64,000 nt of DNA, taken from assembly GCF_027744825.2 (NCBI RefSeq), contig NC_071342.1, forward strand, positions 11,427,501-11,491,500, read 5' to 3'. The notes under the pieces are model-generated. The model was not told the DNA's origin, did no database searches, and saw nothing but the letters and a program-made list of their open reading frames with translations. The stretch is from Synchiropus splendidus. Its lineage: Eukaryota > Chordata > Actinopteri > Syngnathiformes > Callionymidae. Positions within the stretch are counted from its first letter, which is position 1; each line of letters opens with the position of its first letter. The translations under genes were made by a program, and so were the position numbers. Of this stretch, positions 51,480 to 62,971 are shown one piece after another.

Positions 51480-51670
51480 TGTGTGTGTGTGTGTGTGTGT
51501 GTGTGTACACAGGTGCATTGACAGGCAAGCGACAAGGCCACGGGAAATAAATAATGGACTGGCCTTCATTAGCCTTGGCTCTCCAATATATACACACACA
51601 CATGTGGTGCTCATTACAGGTGCTTACGCACAGCCATGCGAGCACACACACGCACACACACACACACACG
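51480..51670. repeat. inverted pair of microsatellites: (TG)n ... (CA)n
   Basis: (TG)n at 51480-51506 and (CA)n at 51642-51670 are complementary and separated by about 135 bases, so they could pair as a hairpin. Confidence 0.9.
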
Positions 51671-53653
51671 TTGGGACAAAATTCTGGATTCCTTATGTCT
51701 TAATTCAGGCCGGTCATTGTTGATGACACCCGTGTGGTAACTGAAAAAGACGTGCGGGAGGAAAGGTTAAACAGTTACTAAGGGGCAGTGCCATGGGAAT
51801 AGAGTGTTACACTATTATACATTCACGAGTGCTTTCCAGCGCATTACTGCTTTTACTTTACACGTACGCATTTTTTGAAATATTATATAAAGCAACTGGC
51901 CGACTGGTGCGTTGAGGTACAAGTGTTTAAATGTCACAAGCAACCTTTGATGCTATATCATGCCATTCCATGTGACATTTAGCAACAAAACACCGGTAAT
52001 ATTTACCTTTAAAAAGTAATGAGTGCTTCTCAGTTTGAGATGGCTTGGCATATGAGGCGGCCACTCTGGCAGGCTTCAAATAAAATGACCTTCAGCAAGT
52101 GGCAGATCTTCTACCTTCTTGTTAAAGTGCAAAGAAGCAAAACCAAACAAACTTCTGGCATTCTGATATGAAAACATGGCGATCATAGCGATTCCATCGG
52201 CCGCCGAGGAAAATACCAGTTCCAGATATCCCTAAAAATGTCAGTCACCTGTAGGGATTATGCTGCTGACTGAAACCTCCCGATGACTCTGCCTCACTCA
52301 AATCAAAGAAACTTTGGCTGCGTGTCAGAATCTCTCACTACTCACACTGAGAGATGTTTTTCACTATTCGTTCTGCGCAGGTTTTCCCATTACAGCTCTG
52401 CTGCAGCACTTTGAAGATGGAAAATGATTAGGTATGATTCTCAATTCCTACAGAGGGATTTCCACCTCCAACTGCTCCAGCCCAATTCATCTCATCCTAT
52501 GGAATTTTTAGGATTCCCAGTGCTCACCCTTCTTGGAGAGCCAGTGGATTTATGACATCACCATCAGATCCTTCAGCGTGCGTGCCCTGTTGACTGATGC
52601 ATGAATTACTTCCTTGCACACCTTCCCTCGGCAGGGAAGACGGCAGCAATGATCGGCTGTTCTCTATAACTCAAAGGCCCTCGCTGCACCGCCACAATCC
52701 TGAAAACTCATTACATTTATTTCTGCCAGCTGCTAGGGTCCCTTGGATGAGGAGGAGCTGGTTTGAATTGAGCAACATGACAGGAAATGGAAGTCTGGAA
52801 TTAGCAGGAATGTAGGAAAACAAAGTGACTTTACAGTTAGCAGCTATCGCAGAATGATCTTTTAATATTGTCATTTGGAACATTTAAAAGATATTAAAAT
52901 CCTTCAACACAAATTTAGAAATGGAACCCTCGAATATCACTGATATTTCAGACTTTCTTTCAGAATTTCTTTTGATTTTGTCGAAAACAAAGTGGTTTCC
53001 TGATTTTCTATTTTTTATTTGTATGTCCCACACGGGTTAAAGTTTCAGAATGACATGAAGTATTGAATATAAAATGCTTAATTGACTTACTGCCCCCTAG
53101 TGTGCCAGTGCTCTTGGTTCCTAAATAGGGCAGATGGTGCCTTGCTGGTTTTCAATGAAATGTACAATGCAAAACAAACAAAAAAAACCTTACACAATAT
53201 GAGTTGCCTAATTCAGGTGTGCAAATTTCAACAGGCAGAATTTTGCTGCCACTGATGTGATCACCACAGGACCATTTGTCTGAACAGGTTTGGCCTTGCG
53301 GGACAGAAGGATGCCAGCAGATCTGAGTCGACGTGGTGCCAAACACAAACTGTGCAAATCAGCAAATGGCCAAAAGTCTTATCGAAAGCAAGAAGAGATA
53401 TTGAATACCAGAATGAGTTAAGTGAAAAGAGAGAGACGATGTGAGCGCAGGAAAAGCACTGCTCCACTGCCAGACGCAAACATATGGCGATGACAGCCAC
53501 GAAGCAAGTAAGAAAAATGGAAAGAAGAGACAGAGTCAACTGTGAGACAGACTGCTCTGATGGTGCAGTTAGCTGCATGAAAGCGACGGCGTGGAGCAAT
53601 GTGGCCAGGGAGCTGTGAAGAGTTGACGGCTGTCTGGGAGATGTCAGCTGAGT

Positions 53654-53674
53654 AGAGAGAGAGAGAGAGAGAGA
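53654..53674. repeat. (GA)n microsatellite
   Basis: About ten GA units in intron 1. Confidence 0.95.
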
Positions 53675-56600
53675 CGGAGAGCGGGAGCGACCTACATACA
53701 CGTAGATCCTTCACTTGTGAACCAGCAGAACTGCAAAAGTTTGATGGAAAGAGAAAATGCAAACCGCCATGACCAAAATAAGTAAAACTCAACAGGAATA
53801 TTTCTGTCAACACCAAGGGGTAAGGTTTCTGCTCACCTTGAACAAAACACGCGTTTCATTGAAATGCAGTTTTCAAACGACCAGCTTTGGCCTTTCACTG
53901 CACATTTACAGAGCACGTGTGCCAAGAGCGGCACAGGCGGTGTCTTTAAACGTTTCCCTGCCTTCTGGGCTTCTCAAGGTTCTATTTGCAGGTCTGACTC
54001 TGACTTCCATTCAAGTCTCAGGAGCAAAATTACTGATAGTAAAGGTCAACACAAGCGGATCCCATACCTGTGTAGCAAAAACAAGCCAAGATAACAACTT
54101 TCTCAGAGCCTTGGACAGACACAAGGTGTCTCGATTTGGGGAATTTCACAGGCTTGTTTTGCTCGCAACTCCTGTTGGGAAGTCATGCATCTGTTGCATG
54201 ACATTGATGAGTTTTTATTTTACTAAAAAGACATACTGCATCTTCTTTCTATTCAGACATCCAAAGTCCTGAGAGAACACACACAGAGCTCAGTGTCCAT
54301 AGAGCAGTCACCCTTCCATTCTTTAAACTGTCTGTATTATACCCAGTGACAAACTCTGAGGTTTTCTCGTGCCTTTGGGTCTTGGATGAAAGCATGAGTT
54401 TTGGCTGAGTCACGTACATCACAGGGACACAGCAGCCGCACCACCACATTGTAGTCGTGTCACAGTGGACATTCTTTGAAAAAACTTCAATGTAAACGGT
54501 AAAACTATGAGTATTTCAGTGTTTCTTTCCAAAAAAGTGGTGTACCATGAAGAATCCTGCTCCAAGCATGTGGTTAATGAAGCTACTGCTCCATCGTCAG
54601 AAGATCATTCGGAAGAGTGCATACGCACCCCCTGCTCCCTGCCAATGCCCAATTCTTCAGCCAGTTACTGCCGATTCAGGAGGCTTAAAAGGAAATATGG
54701 ACTTCTGAGACTGGTCGAAAGGTGATCCAGCTGGAGTCGGCCAATCAAATTTCTCTGGTCTGCTGAGAAGCAGCCATAACATGATAGGCATGCGAAGCTA
54801 TCACTGGGTTCTCACACGGTCTGATTCAGTCCATTTATGTGATGTCAATGTGGAGAAGATAATTATTTACGACAAAGATGTGAAAAGGGGGCCGTTAAAT
54901 GATCTGACTTATGGCGTCTACTTATATTACTTCTTAAATATTGAGCTGAAACTTGATCAAACAGCTGCAAAAGCACTAAAGCTGACAGGTAGAGGACTCG
55001 CAGCCCTTCCTCGGTGAGCGCAGCTGTGTGGTGCAGGCAGCATGTTGAGTCCCCGTCCTGTCATTTCCAAACTCTCCACTAAATGATCCTATTCCATTCA
55101 TTCATTCAGGGCATTATTCCGCTTTTTTTGTGTAGATGGCCTGCAAGGAGGATTTGGGTGAAATCCTGCTGTTACCGAGCTATTCCTGGGATATCACATT
55201 GTTCATTTCTTCATTAGCAGCGCGGCCAAGTTCCCCAACTCTGCTCTCTTTAGTCTGGTAAACTGTTCATTAGCAATTACAACCGCAGTCACGCTGCCAG
55301 CCACCTCCTGAATTATCCTCCTTTTGTAGTCATTCAGTCCCCCGATTCCAAACCTCATTCCCTTTCTTTGTCTTGCTCTTCCCACTGTCACAGAAGCGTT
55401 GTTGGCAGCCTGTTTTTCTTGTCAGGGTAAATTATGGATCAGATGGCTGGTACCCTTGCAGTGGTACCAGTGACACACTGGTGCCAAAAAATCTGCAGGC
55501 ATGCACTGGCACATGCACACTTCATCCCCAGGCTCTCAGATGGAATCAAAGCGATTCTTATTTACAGCCACCATCAAAATATGACATATTCGCTGCATGC
55601 ATTCCCATGAGTGAACGCAAATGAGAGTAGGGGTTTTCGGCATACACATATGGTATGCAGATTTCATCTGCCTGAGCGTGCTGCAACCAAGCCTGATGCA
55701 GGAGGAGTTTCCTCACCCATCAATACTTGCATCTGGTAATGAGATGAAGGCACACATTGACACACAGCTCCACCCCTCCCTCCTAAATCAGCTCATTCAC
55801 AGATCAGACGTTCTAAAGTCAGGCCTTATGGCATCCATCCAGCCGAATCATAGCATTTTGGGGTCGTGATCAAGCAGTCTGATGAAGAGGTAAATCAGAA
55901 GGAGGATGCCTGGTGGCCTTTGTGAGCGAGGGTGGGAGCTACACATGTAGCTTTTCATTCTCATTATAGTCCGGTCTGAGGAGCAGAGCAGGGGTCAACC
56001 TGATCCAAACCCACACTGACAAGTGCAAATGGGATTCTGCTGTCTGCTGCAACACCCTGAAAATAAAACCACCCCCCATAAACGCCAGCCACCACCCCCA
56101 ACACTCTGCCATATAGACAAGAACAGAGGCCACGCTAACAGGAACTGTTAAAACTCACCAATATTCAATTTCATTTTCACTTGTTCGTATCGAGACTTTT
56201 AGTCACCCTCTTAGCCAGGCACCATGACTAAAATCGTGCTGTTATGTTATTATTTTGTTATTATTATTTATATTCTGTGATTATATTTAACTTACTAACC
56301 CTTTCTGCAGAGTACAGAAGCATCTGAAACTACTACGTTCATGGGTGAAGCAATATTCCTGTACATATTTAGAGCATTATTAAGTAAACAGCATTTATTG
56401 CGACATATGGGGACCTTTTAAATCACACTAGAAATGTGACTTTCTTCCAAGTGATGCAGAAGGAACTGCAGTATGCCAACATGCTGTATGTGTTGATGTA
56501 CACACTCCCAGCTGTTAATAAATCATCAAAAGTGGATGATCTATTGTTGCTGAGGACTTCTCCACAGATGCACTCGCATGCCCTACAAACTAGTGCACAG

Positions 56601-57049
56601 AGGCTGAGTGTCTGGATCTGATATTGCACAGTACACCTTTGCGTGATCTATCAATGCACAAAACTTTTACCACATAAACTATCCGGCGCCAGGGCAGGGG
56701 ATATTTCCAGTTTGAATGGTCATTCATGTAAAAGGAAACCACAAAATGACCAGGCTTCCTCCCTGCTTCTATTTCGAACAGGCAGTTTTAATAAAAACAC
56801 GAAATATGGCAAGAAGGTGCTTATGCAGAAAAAAAGTCTGCAGCCAGCACCTTCTTCTTCTGTGCCAGGCCCAACTCTGACACAATCTCCCTCTCTCTGT
56901 CTCCAGCAGGTTCCCACCGCATGTTTTATTTACAACTGATATTCAGAAAACTGAAATAGAACAATCTATTTCCCTTTGCACTCACTCTTGATTTACTGAT
57001 GAATATTTCAGATCAATGTAAGAAAAGACAGAGAAATTTCACTCGAGCC

Positions 57050-57070
57050 GGGTGGGGTGGGGTGGGGGGG
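57050..57070 (+). other. G-quadruplex motif in intron 1
   Basis: Four G tracts (3, 4, 4 and 7 Gs) are separated by single T residues, on the plus strand, which is the template strand for slit1. Single-base loops are the arrangement expected to give the most stable parallel quadruplexes. It lies about 530 bases past the exon 1 donor. Confidence 0.75.
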
Positions 57071-57602
57071 TGCTACAACGTCTTCCTCTGTCTCTCACCC
57101 CTGTTCATTTTTACAAGACATGATAGTTGTGCAAGTCTGACTTAAGCTGCAGACTTGCTTAATTTTCTACATGATTTAACAAGTCTGTAGCAGCAGAAAG
57201 ACTCAAATCTGAGGAGGGAGAAGAAGTGTATTTGATTCCAAAGTAGAAAGGCTTCTACAGGCGAACACTTGAGTAAAGAATGAGCAGCAGCAATTGAGAT
57301 TATGTGAAAATGAAGCGAGGTGAGTTTAAACAAGCTCTTAAGTGTAGACACGTGCGAACGGCGGCACACATCTGCTCCAGCTCCGTCTAATCTTCATGCC
57401 TATTTATACCTGAAAGGAACGCCACTGATTGACACACACATGCGTGTAACAAGCAAGGCTATTGTTCTGTCTGGCAATAGTCATGTGCAGCACTGCGGAA
57501 CCACAATAAAACCGGACATGCATTTAAACACTGGAAGGGAGTTTCTCAGTCACCCACATGCAGGTTCACAAAGACACACAAAAAGGTCCAGACGCTACTC
57601 AC

Positions 57603-57811
57603 AGCCTCTCAGTGTTGCGGGGGATATTCCTTGGCATGATTTTCAGACCCAGTCCATGGCAGTCCACTGTGGTGCCACTACAGGTACACAGCGCTGGGCA
57701 TGCACTGGCGTTGCCCATGAGCAAGGCAGAGAGCATTACCACACACATCCAGACAGGTCGCCTGGAAAGGATGCTCCCGCCAGCTCCAAAACAGTTCTTT
57801 TTGACTGGCAT
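57603..57811 (-). CDS. slit1: slit1 exon 1: start codon, signal peptide, LRRNT of D1
   Basis: Encodes residues 1-70. The ATG at 57811-57809 has A at -3; no nearer in-frame ATG lies upstream, only TTG-type codons. Residues 20-37 form a hydrophobic signal segment ([18 protein letters not shown]), with likely cleavage after Ala37 just before CPALC. The LRRNT cysteine cluster follows ([14 protein letters not shown]), then a stretch ending in IPRNTERL that is diagnostic of the SLIT N terminus. The donor is AGGCT|gtgagt, leaving two bases of a Leu codon that exon 2 completes. The 5' UTR extends to higher coordinates but its limit and any upstream non-coding exon cannot be fixed from sequence. Confidence 0.95.
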
Positions 57812-58600
57812 TTTGACCAAAAGTGCTCCCTGCTCCACCAAAGCAAAAAACCTCTGAATAAAAACAAAGCCCTTGTGGTAGTCCTCTGGATTATTTTACA
57901 CTTTAAAAATCTCAAAAAGAAAAAAAAAAATCCTGAGCTGTGAGACAAGACAAATCCTTTTTCTCCTCCTAGTTGTATGTCAATGCAAGTTTTGAAATCC
58001 AACACAGATGACAAAAAGAAAAGCTGTTTCTGTTCTTGAAAAACTCTTTGTGGACTCTGGTCTGCACACGTCTGGGTCTCTGTCCTCCTCTCACTCAGTC
58101 CCACACAGCTCTGCTTGCCTCAAGAGAGAGGGAATGGAGAAAGAGCAGAAAAACCTCTCTCTCTCGCTCTCTCTCTCTCTCTTAGACACACTCAAAATCT
58201 CTCTTACACACAAACACACACACCAGTCATCCATCACAAGGATCTACAAATAGCAGAGCGCCCCCGACTCCACCCCTACCCCTCCTCTACCTCCTCACAG
58301 ATCAGACCCCTCAGAACCCTGCCTGAACTTACTTTAATTCAGGAGAGCCTCCACATTCTCTTCCCTCTATTCTCTGTCCACATTTACTCTATTTACAATC
58401 TACTTTACCTCCTTTTCTCAGGTAGCCTAGGGGCAGACCCCCCAGTGAAAGAGAGCCCCGAACTGTGTGACACTGCATAACCCCTGCCCAAGGCTGTGAG
58501 GGGATTGGCTGAGTGCTAATGCGTACATGCAATGAAGGCGAATCCAATGGGGATGAAAGGTATCAACACCTAAATCCTTGGAGGCACCAACAAAAAAAAA
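57812..58600 (-). promoter_or_regulatory. slit1: slit1 5' UTR and probable promoter region
   Basis: The sequence upstream of the slit1 ATG must hold the 5' UTR and, unless there is an upstream non-coding exon, the promoter. A (CT)n tract (58155-58182; GA on the sense strand) and a CCAAT box on the minus strand (58508-58504) are visible. No TATA box or CpG-island-like density stands out, and the start site cannot be placed. Confidence 0.35.
58155..58182. repeat. (CT)n microsatellite upstream of slit1
   Basis: CT repeat with a single G interruption, about 350 bases upstream of the slit1 start codon. Confidence 0.95.
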
Positions 58601-61240
58601 AGAAGTGTTATTCAAAGGTGTGAGTCTTAACATGCAGATCAAGTGTGTCCTCCAAAGAATTGAATGCCAAGTCATGTTAACGACATCCAATGAAAGAATA
58701 TTTTCACATCCACTGAGTTTTTACTGATACACATGTATGACTAAAACGGCTCTGCTCTTTAGATTAATGTGAGAAGCTGGCACCTAGTACTTCTCAGGAA
58801 GCCACAGCCATGCATTTCCTACTAGACTCGAAGAATGATGACATAAGCTGTACTGTTGAGAGGGGAAAATTGAATAATAAGCAGCATCTGTGCGACGGTA
58901 TTCCCTTTAAATGAAAGCCTGATAAATATTACTCCAGAATGGTCGACATTAGTTAAAAGAGCGGATGTGCTGTATACACTGTTGACAATATAATTGTAGC
59001 CTGAAGGAAACATTTCCAAATCCAAGCGCATCAATCCATCTGAACTCCAACTTCTGAGTTGGTAAGCTGGGTTTTTCTACCACTGCGCTCTGCACAACGC
59101 ATAAAATAAGTGATAAATGATCCCAAAGATGAAAGCAGGATATAAAGCTTTGAGATCTGGCATCTTTGCTTCTGCAAATGTTGTTGGGGATAAGAGGTGT
59201 TCAAGAAGAACTTTGGAGAGCGATAAGAAAAAGAGCCACAGGAAGAATGAAACACAGAGAAAGATCTATTCGTATTCACTTTTTTTTAAAATGTAAATTT
59301 AGATTTTGATCAGGAAAGTGGCACATGAAAATGTAGCCCAATGCCTAGTGACAACGACTACGACAGTTGCACTTCGGTCCCCCACAAGGGACTAACATGT
59401 TGAGAAAAATGTGATGGTTATTTAAATACCAGGGTTCAAAAGCCACAGAGAAAAATCAGCCATTAAATGCAGCATGACAGTTACCGCGTGCTACAGTGCA
59501 GATCTAATGTCTATAAATAGTGAAGGTGATGTTATGCCCTCTTTTCAAAAAACACCTCTAACAATTATAATGGTGCTGTCAACTGCTGATACTATTGAGC
59601 TTAGATGAATTAAAAAAAAAAACTAAATTCAGTATATCAAGCTGAAGAATATATATATATATGCAGATTGGTTTGAATAAAATTTGCGCATCGACAATGG
59701 GGAAAAAAAGCCATCGCACAAAGTATGAATCTGAGAGACAATTCACTCGCCAATAAAAGCATTTCTCCAAACTGCAATGGTTTATCACCAGCCTTGTGTT
59801 ACACACAGTGGACCAGGACAAAGTAACATCCATCCATGTATTCTTGAGGGTTTGAGTGCAATGTAGGTAATGCACTCTTGATTACAGTTTGCCTGACTCA
59901 TTTTACAGTCATCATGTGCAATCCGGAGAAGGAATTCTAAATAAAACCCCTCTGGAGTTTTGGCTGTAAAACAATACTCTTCCCATGGAGGGTTTGAAGG
60001 CGTCTGTTGTATATTTACAGAACAGAGCGGCTCTCACAAATGTTTACAACATATACTTACAATGCCTAACAAGCATCGACATAGACGCCATAATGACACA
60101 CTGAGGCATTCCTTATCAAGAGAACATTCCACCCACTTATCTCAGGGGCAGATCCTGAGATGCGTTTGATACAACTTCAAAATGCATTGCTAAATTAAAG
60201 AAGAGAACCCGCCACGCCTGTTAGCTTCAGCTTACTGGACATTTTTGGGGGGCTCTTTTGGCTTTTTTTGGAGTGCAGGAGAGACTGCGCAGGATGTCTG
60301 GCTCACCGTTGCAGAGGCCTGCAGAAGCATCAGCACCACAAAGACTTTCAGGGAAGGAGCTAATGAATGGGTTCAGTGAGGCTTACAACATGTGCTCACC
60401 CTAGTGGCTGGAGAGAAGAGCCTGGGAATGTTCAGATAGATAGATAGATGACAGCAGTCTGTCACTGAAACTGCTCCGCTGTCTGGAGATGGTGTTGTGC
60501 AGAGGATGACTAGGATTGTCAATGATGGACAGAAGCCTGTTCAATGTCCGTCGCTCTGCCACTGATGTTGGGCTGTCCAGCTCTGTGCCAACAACAGAGC
60601 CTGCCTTCCTCACCTCAGTGAGATGGACATTTCAGGGACAGCTCTGCATTTCTGGGTGAAACCAGGGGAAAAATAGAGACCTGCACCCGAGAGACTAAGC
60701 CAAGTCACTTACTTTTCAAATGTTTGCATCTGATTTGTTGCAACATTTGTTGCAGCAATGCAAGGTTGATAATGAAACACAAACAAATGTGGGTGCAGTT
60801 TTTGGGTGGTCTTTCATGCTCAGGTTATCAATAAGGATTGTAGCTCTTTTTTTAGTCTGTACTTTAGCCAGATTAAATGCCAACACTTCCCTGGCTACTT
60901 AAAAATATGAAACTCATTTTCACTTGGTTTACTCGACTTTAATACAGTCCCATCACATTTTAATCATTGAAATTGTGTTCATGTTGAGTCATAACTCCCT
61001 GGCTACAATGCCAACGTGTATTTCATTCACAGTAGTATTCATGTTTATTCACGGTCATTGATTTGCACAATAGAATCTTAATGGACATCCTACCTGTACA
61101 GCCCTCGTAGTGGCTTCGCCCTCGTAGTGGCTACACAGCAGCACCATGTGGCTGTTCGTAGAACTACACAACACTGCAGTGGAACAATGAAAAAAACATG
61201 GGTTAATAACTTCTCTCACATTATTGAAGCAAATGAAACA
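58600..61240. other. intergenic region between arhgap19 and slit1
   Basis: No exon is recognised. It holds a minus-strand LINE fragment (60415-60650), a GATA-type tetranucleotide run (60434-60449) and a 17-base tandem duplication (61101-61134). Upstream non-coding slit1 exons cannot be excluded. Confidence 0.75.
60415..60650 (-). mobile_element. LINE fragment (L2/CR1/Rex1-type), minus strand
   Basis: On the minus strand 60613-60401 is open and reads RKAGSVVGTELDSPTSVAER, then RTLNRLLSIIDNPSHPLHNT, then ISRQRSSFSDRLL. This is recognisable as the C-terminal end of a fish non-LTR retrotransposon ORF2 (KAGSV.G.ELDS...ERR.L..LLSI.DN.SHPLH). It is cut off on both sides and ends at the GATA/TATC repeat (60434-60449), which probably derives from its tail. 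No complete element remains. Confidence 0.7.
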
Positions 61241-61244
61241 GACA

Positions 61245-62121
61245 GCACAAATGCTTGAAGTCCTTTATTGCAAAAAGTTGTGCGGCTTCACAGTAACTCA
61301 GAACAGTGGCATGTGTTGGATATATTGACAGAAAACTTGAGAAGAATGAAGGCAACATCAAATAAATTGGAAAACATCTGAGAGCAACAAGCAAAAAAAA
61401 AAAAAATCACAGTCCAAAAATCCTTATCGAGAGCAGTAGCAAGGACAGTTTTCATTAAAAGAAGATAACTTCACATGAATTGCATAAAATAAAAAAAAGG
61501 ATGAAAATGGCACCAGTCTAAAATGGTAAACAGTAATTCACAGTTGATACTGAAATGAATGGCCACTGGTGTTCCAACACAATGGTCCCTTTCTAATATC
61601 AAATCAGGCTTTGACAAACTCATCTAATAAGGCATGCATAGACAAAGATATTTTTTTCTAATTTAAGGCATTTTTTCATTCTTTAAAATAATGTCAGAAA
61701 ATAAAACAATCATGAACTTGCTTTAAGGCACAGTGTTTTTTGGCTTTAAATAAACTGTTCTAAGAACCTAGGAAATTTAGACGCAACAGAGTAAGTAACT
61801 GAGCTCTAAAAATAAATAAGGATTTTTAATTTAAAAAGTGGTTCAGTCAGTGGTGCAGCTTTTTTCATTACTATCCCAAATGTATAACCAAAATAACTAC
61901 CGGTATACACAAACACACAAAAAAACAACCTTGCAACATTGTGCCATGAAAACATGGACTTTTGGGTAACTGCTCAAAAACAAGCTGGAACTCAAGAAAA
62001 TAAAAAGGCATAAAGGAGAATCCAAAAACGTAAATGCACTTTTCAGTAATGCAGACATCACTGGAGGCTCTTGGAACAGCGTTTAAATCCATTTCCTCTG
62101 CATACTTGATTCAGCTTATTT
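61245..62121 (-). other. arhgap19: arhgap19 probable terminal exon: stop codon and 3' UTR
   Basis: An acceptor with a good pyrimidine tract, ctttccccctcag|AAATAAGC, joined in phase 0 gives one Lys codon and a TAA stop (62118-62116). It is followed by about 870 bases of AT-rich sequence to the AATAAA at 61264-61269. The conserved mammalian C-terminal end (TRLKW and following) is not found. An unseen alternative last exon is possible, so the stop is tentative. Confidence 0.5.
61264..61269 (-). terminator. arhgap19: arhgap19 polyadenylation signal
   Basis: AATAAA on the minus strand, followed about 15-40 bases downstream by a TGTGCTGTCTGTTT-like GT-rich element. Cleavage is expected near 61245. 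It is the only clear AATAAA in the 3' UTR. Confidence 0.65.
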
Positions 62122-62649
62122 CTGAGGGGGAAAGAGAGATGAGAAAAGGAATGAATCACTGATCAGACATGACTGACAATGAACCCATTGTGGAGACAAA
62201 ATGGTGACGAGTACGTTGTTGTGAACTGCAAATGGATTTGTGCAAGATATGAGGAAAACTACTTATAGATGAGAGCTGGGGACAATTGAGCTGTGCAGAA
62301 AATTGCATGATGATGCATCCAGATGAGTCTTTCGCACTCACAGGGTTCATCAAAATAGAAAAAATAAGGTGATGAAGAAGATGCTCTGGAAAGAGCGAAT
62401 GACCAGCAGTTTGCATTGTGTGATCTTGAGTGTTGGCTGATCAAGTCAGATGGAAGCAGTGAGGTGGAGCTGTACTGTGGTGTCTCACCGCTCAAGTAAG
62501 CAGACTACTTATAACTCAAGGACACTGCAGAAGATGGTCTCAAAGAAGCGATGTACAGCATTCTGATCAAATTTGATGTTTATCAATAGAAACTATCCAT
62601 GTATTAATCATAATAACTACATGTTGCAGTGCAGTCGAGCAATACTCAC
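62122..62649 (-). other. arhgap19: arhgap19 last intron
   Basis: A 528-base intron. Some pseudo-splice sites occur (donors near 62342 and 62487), but no segment resembling the ARHGAP19 tail is found between them. Confidence 0.55.
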
Positions 62650-62745
62650 CCCAGCACTGCATGTGTTCTCTCCTTCCTGTCCGTCGACTGAACAGTTGGA
62701 CACAGGACTGTGTGGCCTTCCGTTTTGGCTTCCCAAAACCTTTCT
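62650..62745 (-). CDS. arhgap19: arhgap19 penultimate exon
   Basis: Ninety-six bases, 32 codons, starting RKVLGSQNGRPHSPVSNCSV and ending DGQEGENTCSAG. The RKVLG start matches the human IK-RKVLGNQ junction; the rest is unlike the mammalian tail. The acceptor is ccccacag|AGAAAG and the donor is GCTGGG|gtgagt. Confidence 0.85.
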
Positions 62746-62810
62746 CTGTGGGGAAAAAAGTAACAGCAGTGAGACCTACTGTCAAAAAAGATAGTTAAAA
62801 ACTAACTTGC

Positions 62811-62906
62811 CTTAATAATTCCTCCCAGGGAACGTGAACGCCAGTGTTTCCTGTTGAACGGGCTCGGCGACTCCATCGTAGGTGACGATAAAGGATGCTT
62901 TTCAAA
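62811..62906 (-). CDS. arhgap19: arhgap19 exon ending in a GC donor
   Basis: Ninety-six bases, 32 codons, reading FEKHPLSSPTMESPSPFNRK then HWRSRSLGGIIK. The RSRS-GGIIK end matches RSRSFSGLIK of the human protein. The acceptor is tggcag|TTTG. The donor is AAG|gcaagt, a GC instead of GT in an otherwise perfect donor context. No usable GT nearby keeps the frame into RKVLG, so a GC-AG intron is the best reading. Confidence 0.9.
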
Positions 62907-62971
62907 CTGCCACACAGACAGGTTGTTACTAAGAACTTAAATCTGCCTTGCTAAAAAGTTCAATCACGTAC

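Larger units (their letters stand above)
50867..57602 (-). other. slit1: slit1 intron 1
   Basis: A 6736-base intron. It contains an inverted (TG)n/(CA)n pair (51480-51506 and 51642-51670), a (GA)n tract (53654-53674) and a G-quadruplex motif (57050-57070) about 530 bases downstream of exon 1. A plus-strand frame of 171 codons from an ATG at 53757 matches nothing and is taken as chance. Confidence 0.88.
1..57811 (-). other. slit1: slit1 gene, 5' part (coding exons 1-15; 3' part outside window)
   Basis: Secreted axon-guidance and cell-repulsion ligand of the SLIT family, which binds Robo receptors through its second LRR domain. Fifteen exons read in order on the minus strand join in phase into 1501 coding bases (500 residues plus one base): signal peptide, LRRNT, six-LRR block and LRRCT of D1, then LRRNT, LRR block and LRRCT of D2, then the start of the D2-D3 linker. 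SLIT1 is favoured over SLIT2 and SLIT3 by stretches such as [21 protein letters not shown] and LPELLFQ-NPALSRL, and by adjacency to arhgap19. Most LRR exons are exactly 72 bases with introns after the second codon base, the standard SLIT architecture. No stop codon or frameshift is present, so the gene appears functional. D3, D4, EGF, laminin G and cystine-knot exons are not in the window. The slit1a or slit1b identity is undecided. Confidence 0.96.

Noticed and set aside
53757..54272. 171-codon ATG-initiated frame on the plus strand in intron 1.
   Set aside because: Its length is within chance for this amount of sequence; no domain, splice context or composition bias supports a gene.
57809..57841. 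Longer slit1 N-terminus starting ten codons upstream.
   Set aside because: The upstream codon is TTG, not ATG; the first ATG in frame is at 57811-57809 with A at -3.
57320..57943. Longest open frame in the window (207 codons, plus strand).
   Set aside because: It is antisense to slit1 exon 1 and its UTR, ends in a Lys run from a poly-A tract, and resembles no protein.
62342..62476. Possible extra arhgap19 exon between a cacag acceptor and a gtgagt donor.
   Set aside because: The translation has no similarity to the ARHGAP19 tail, and joining it onward only gives another early stop.
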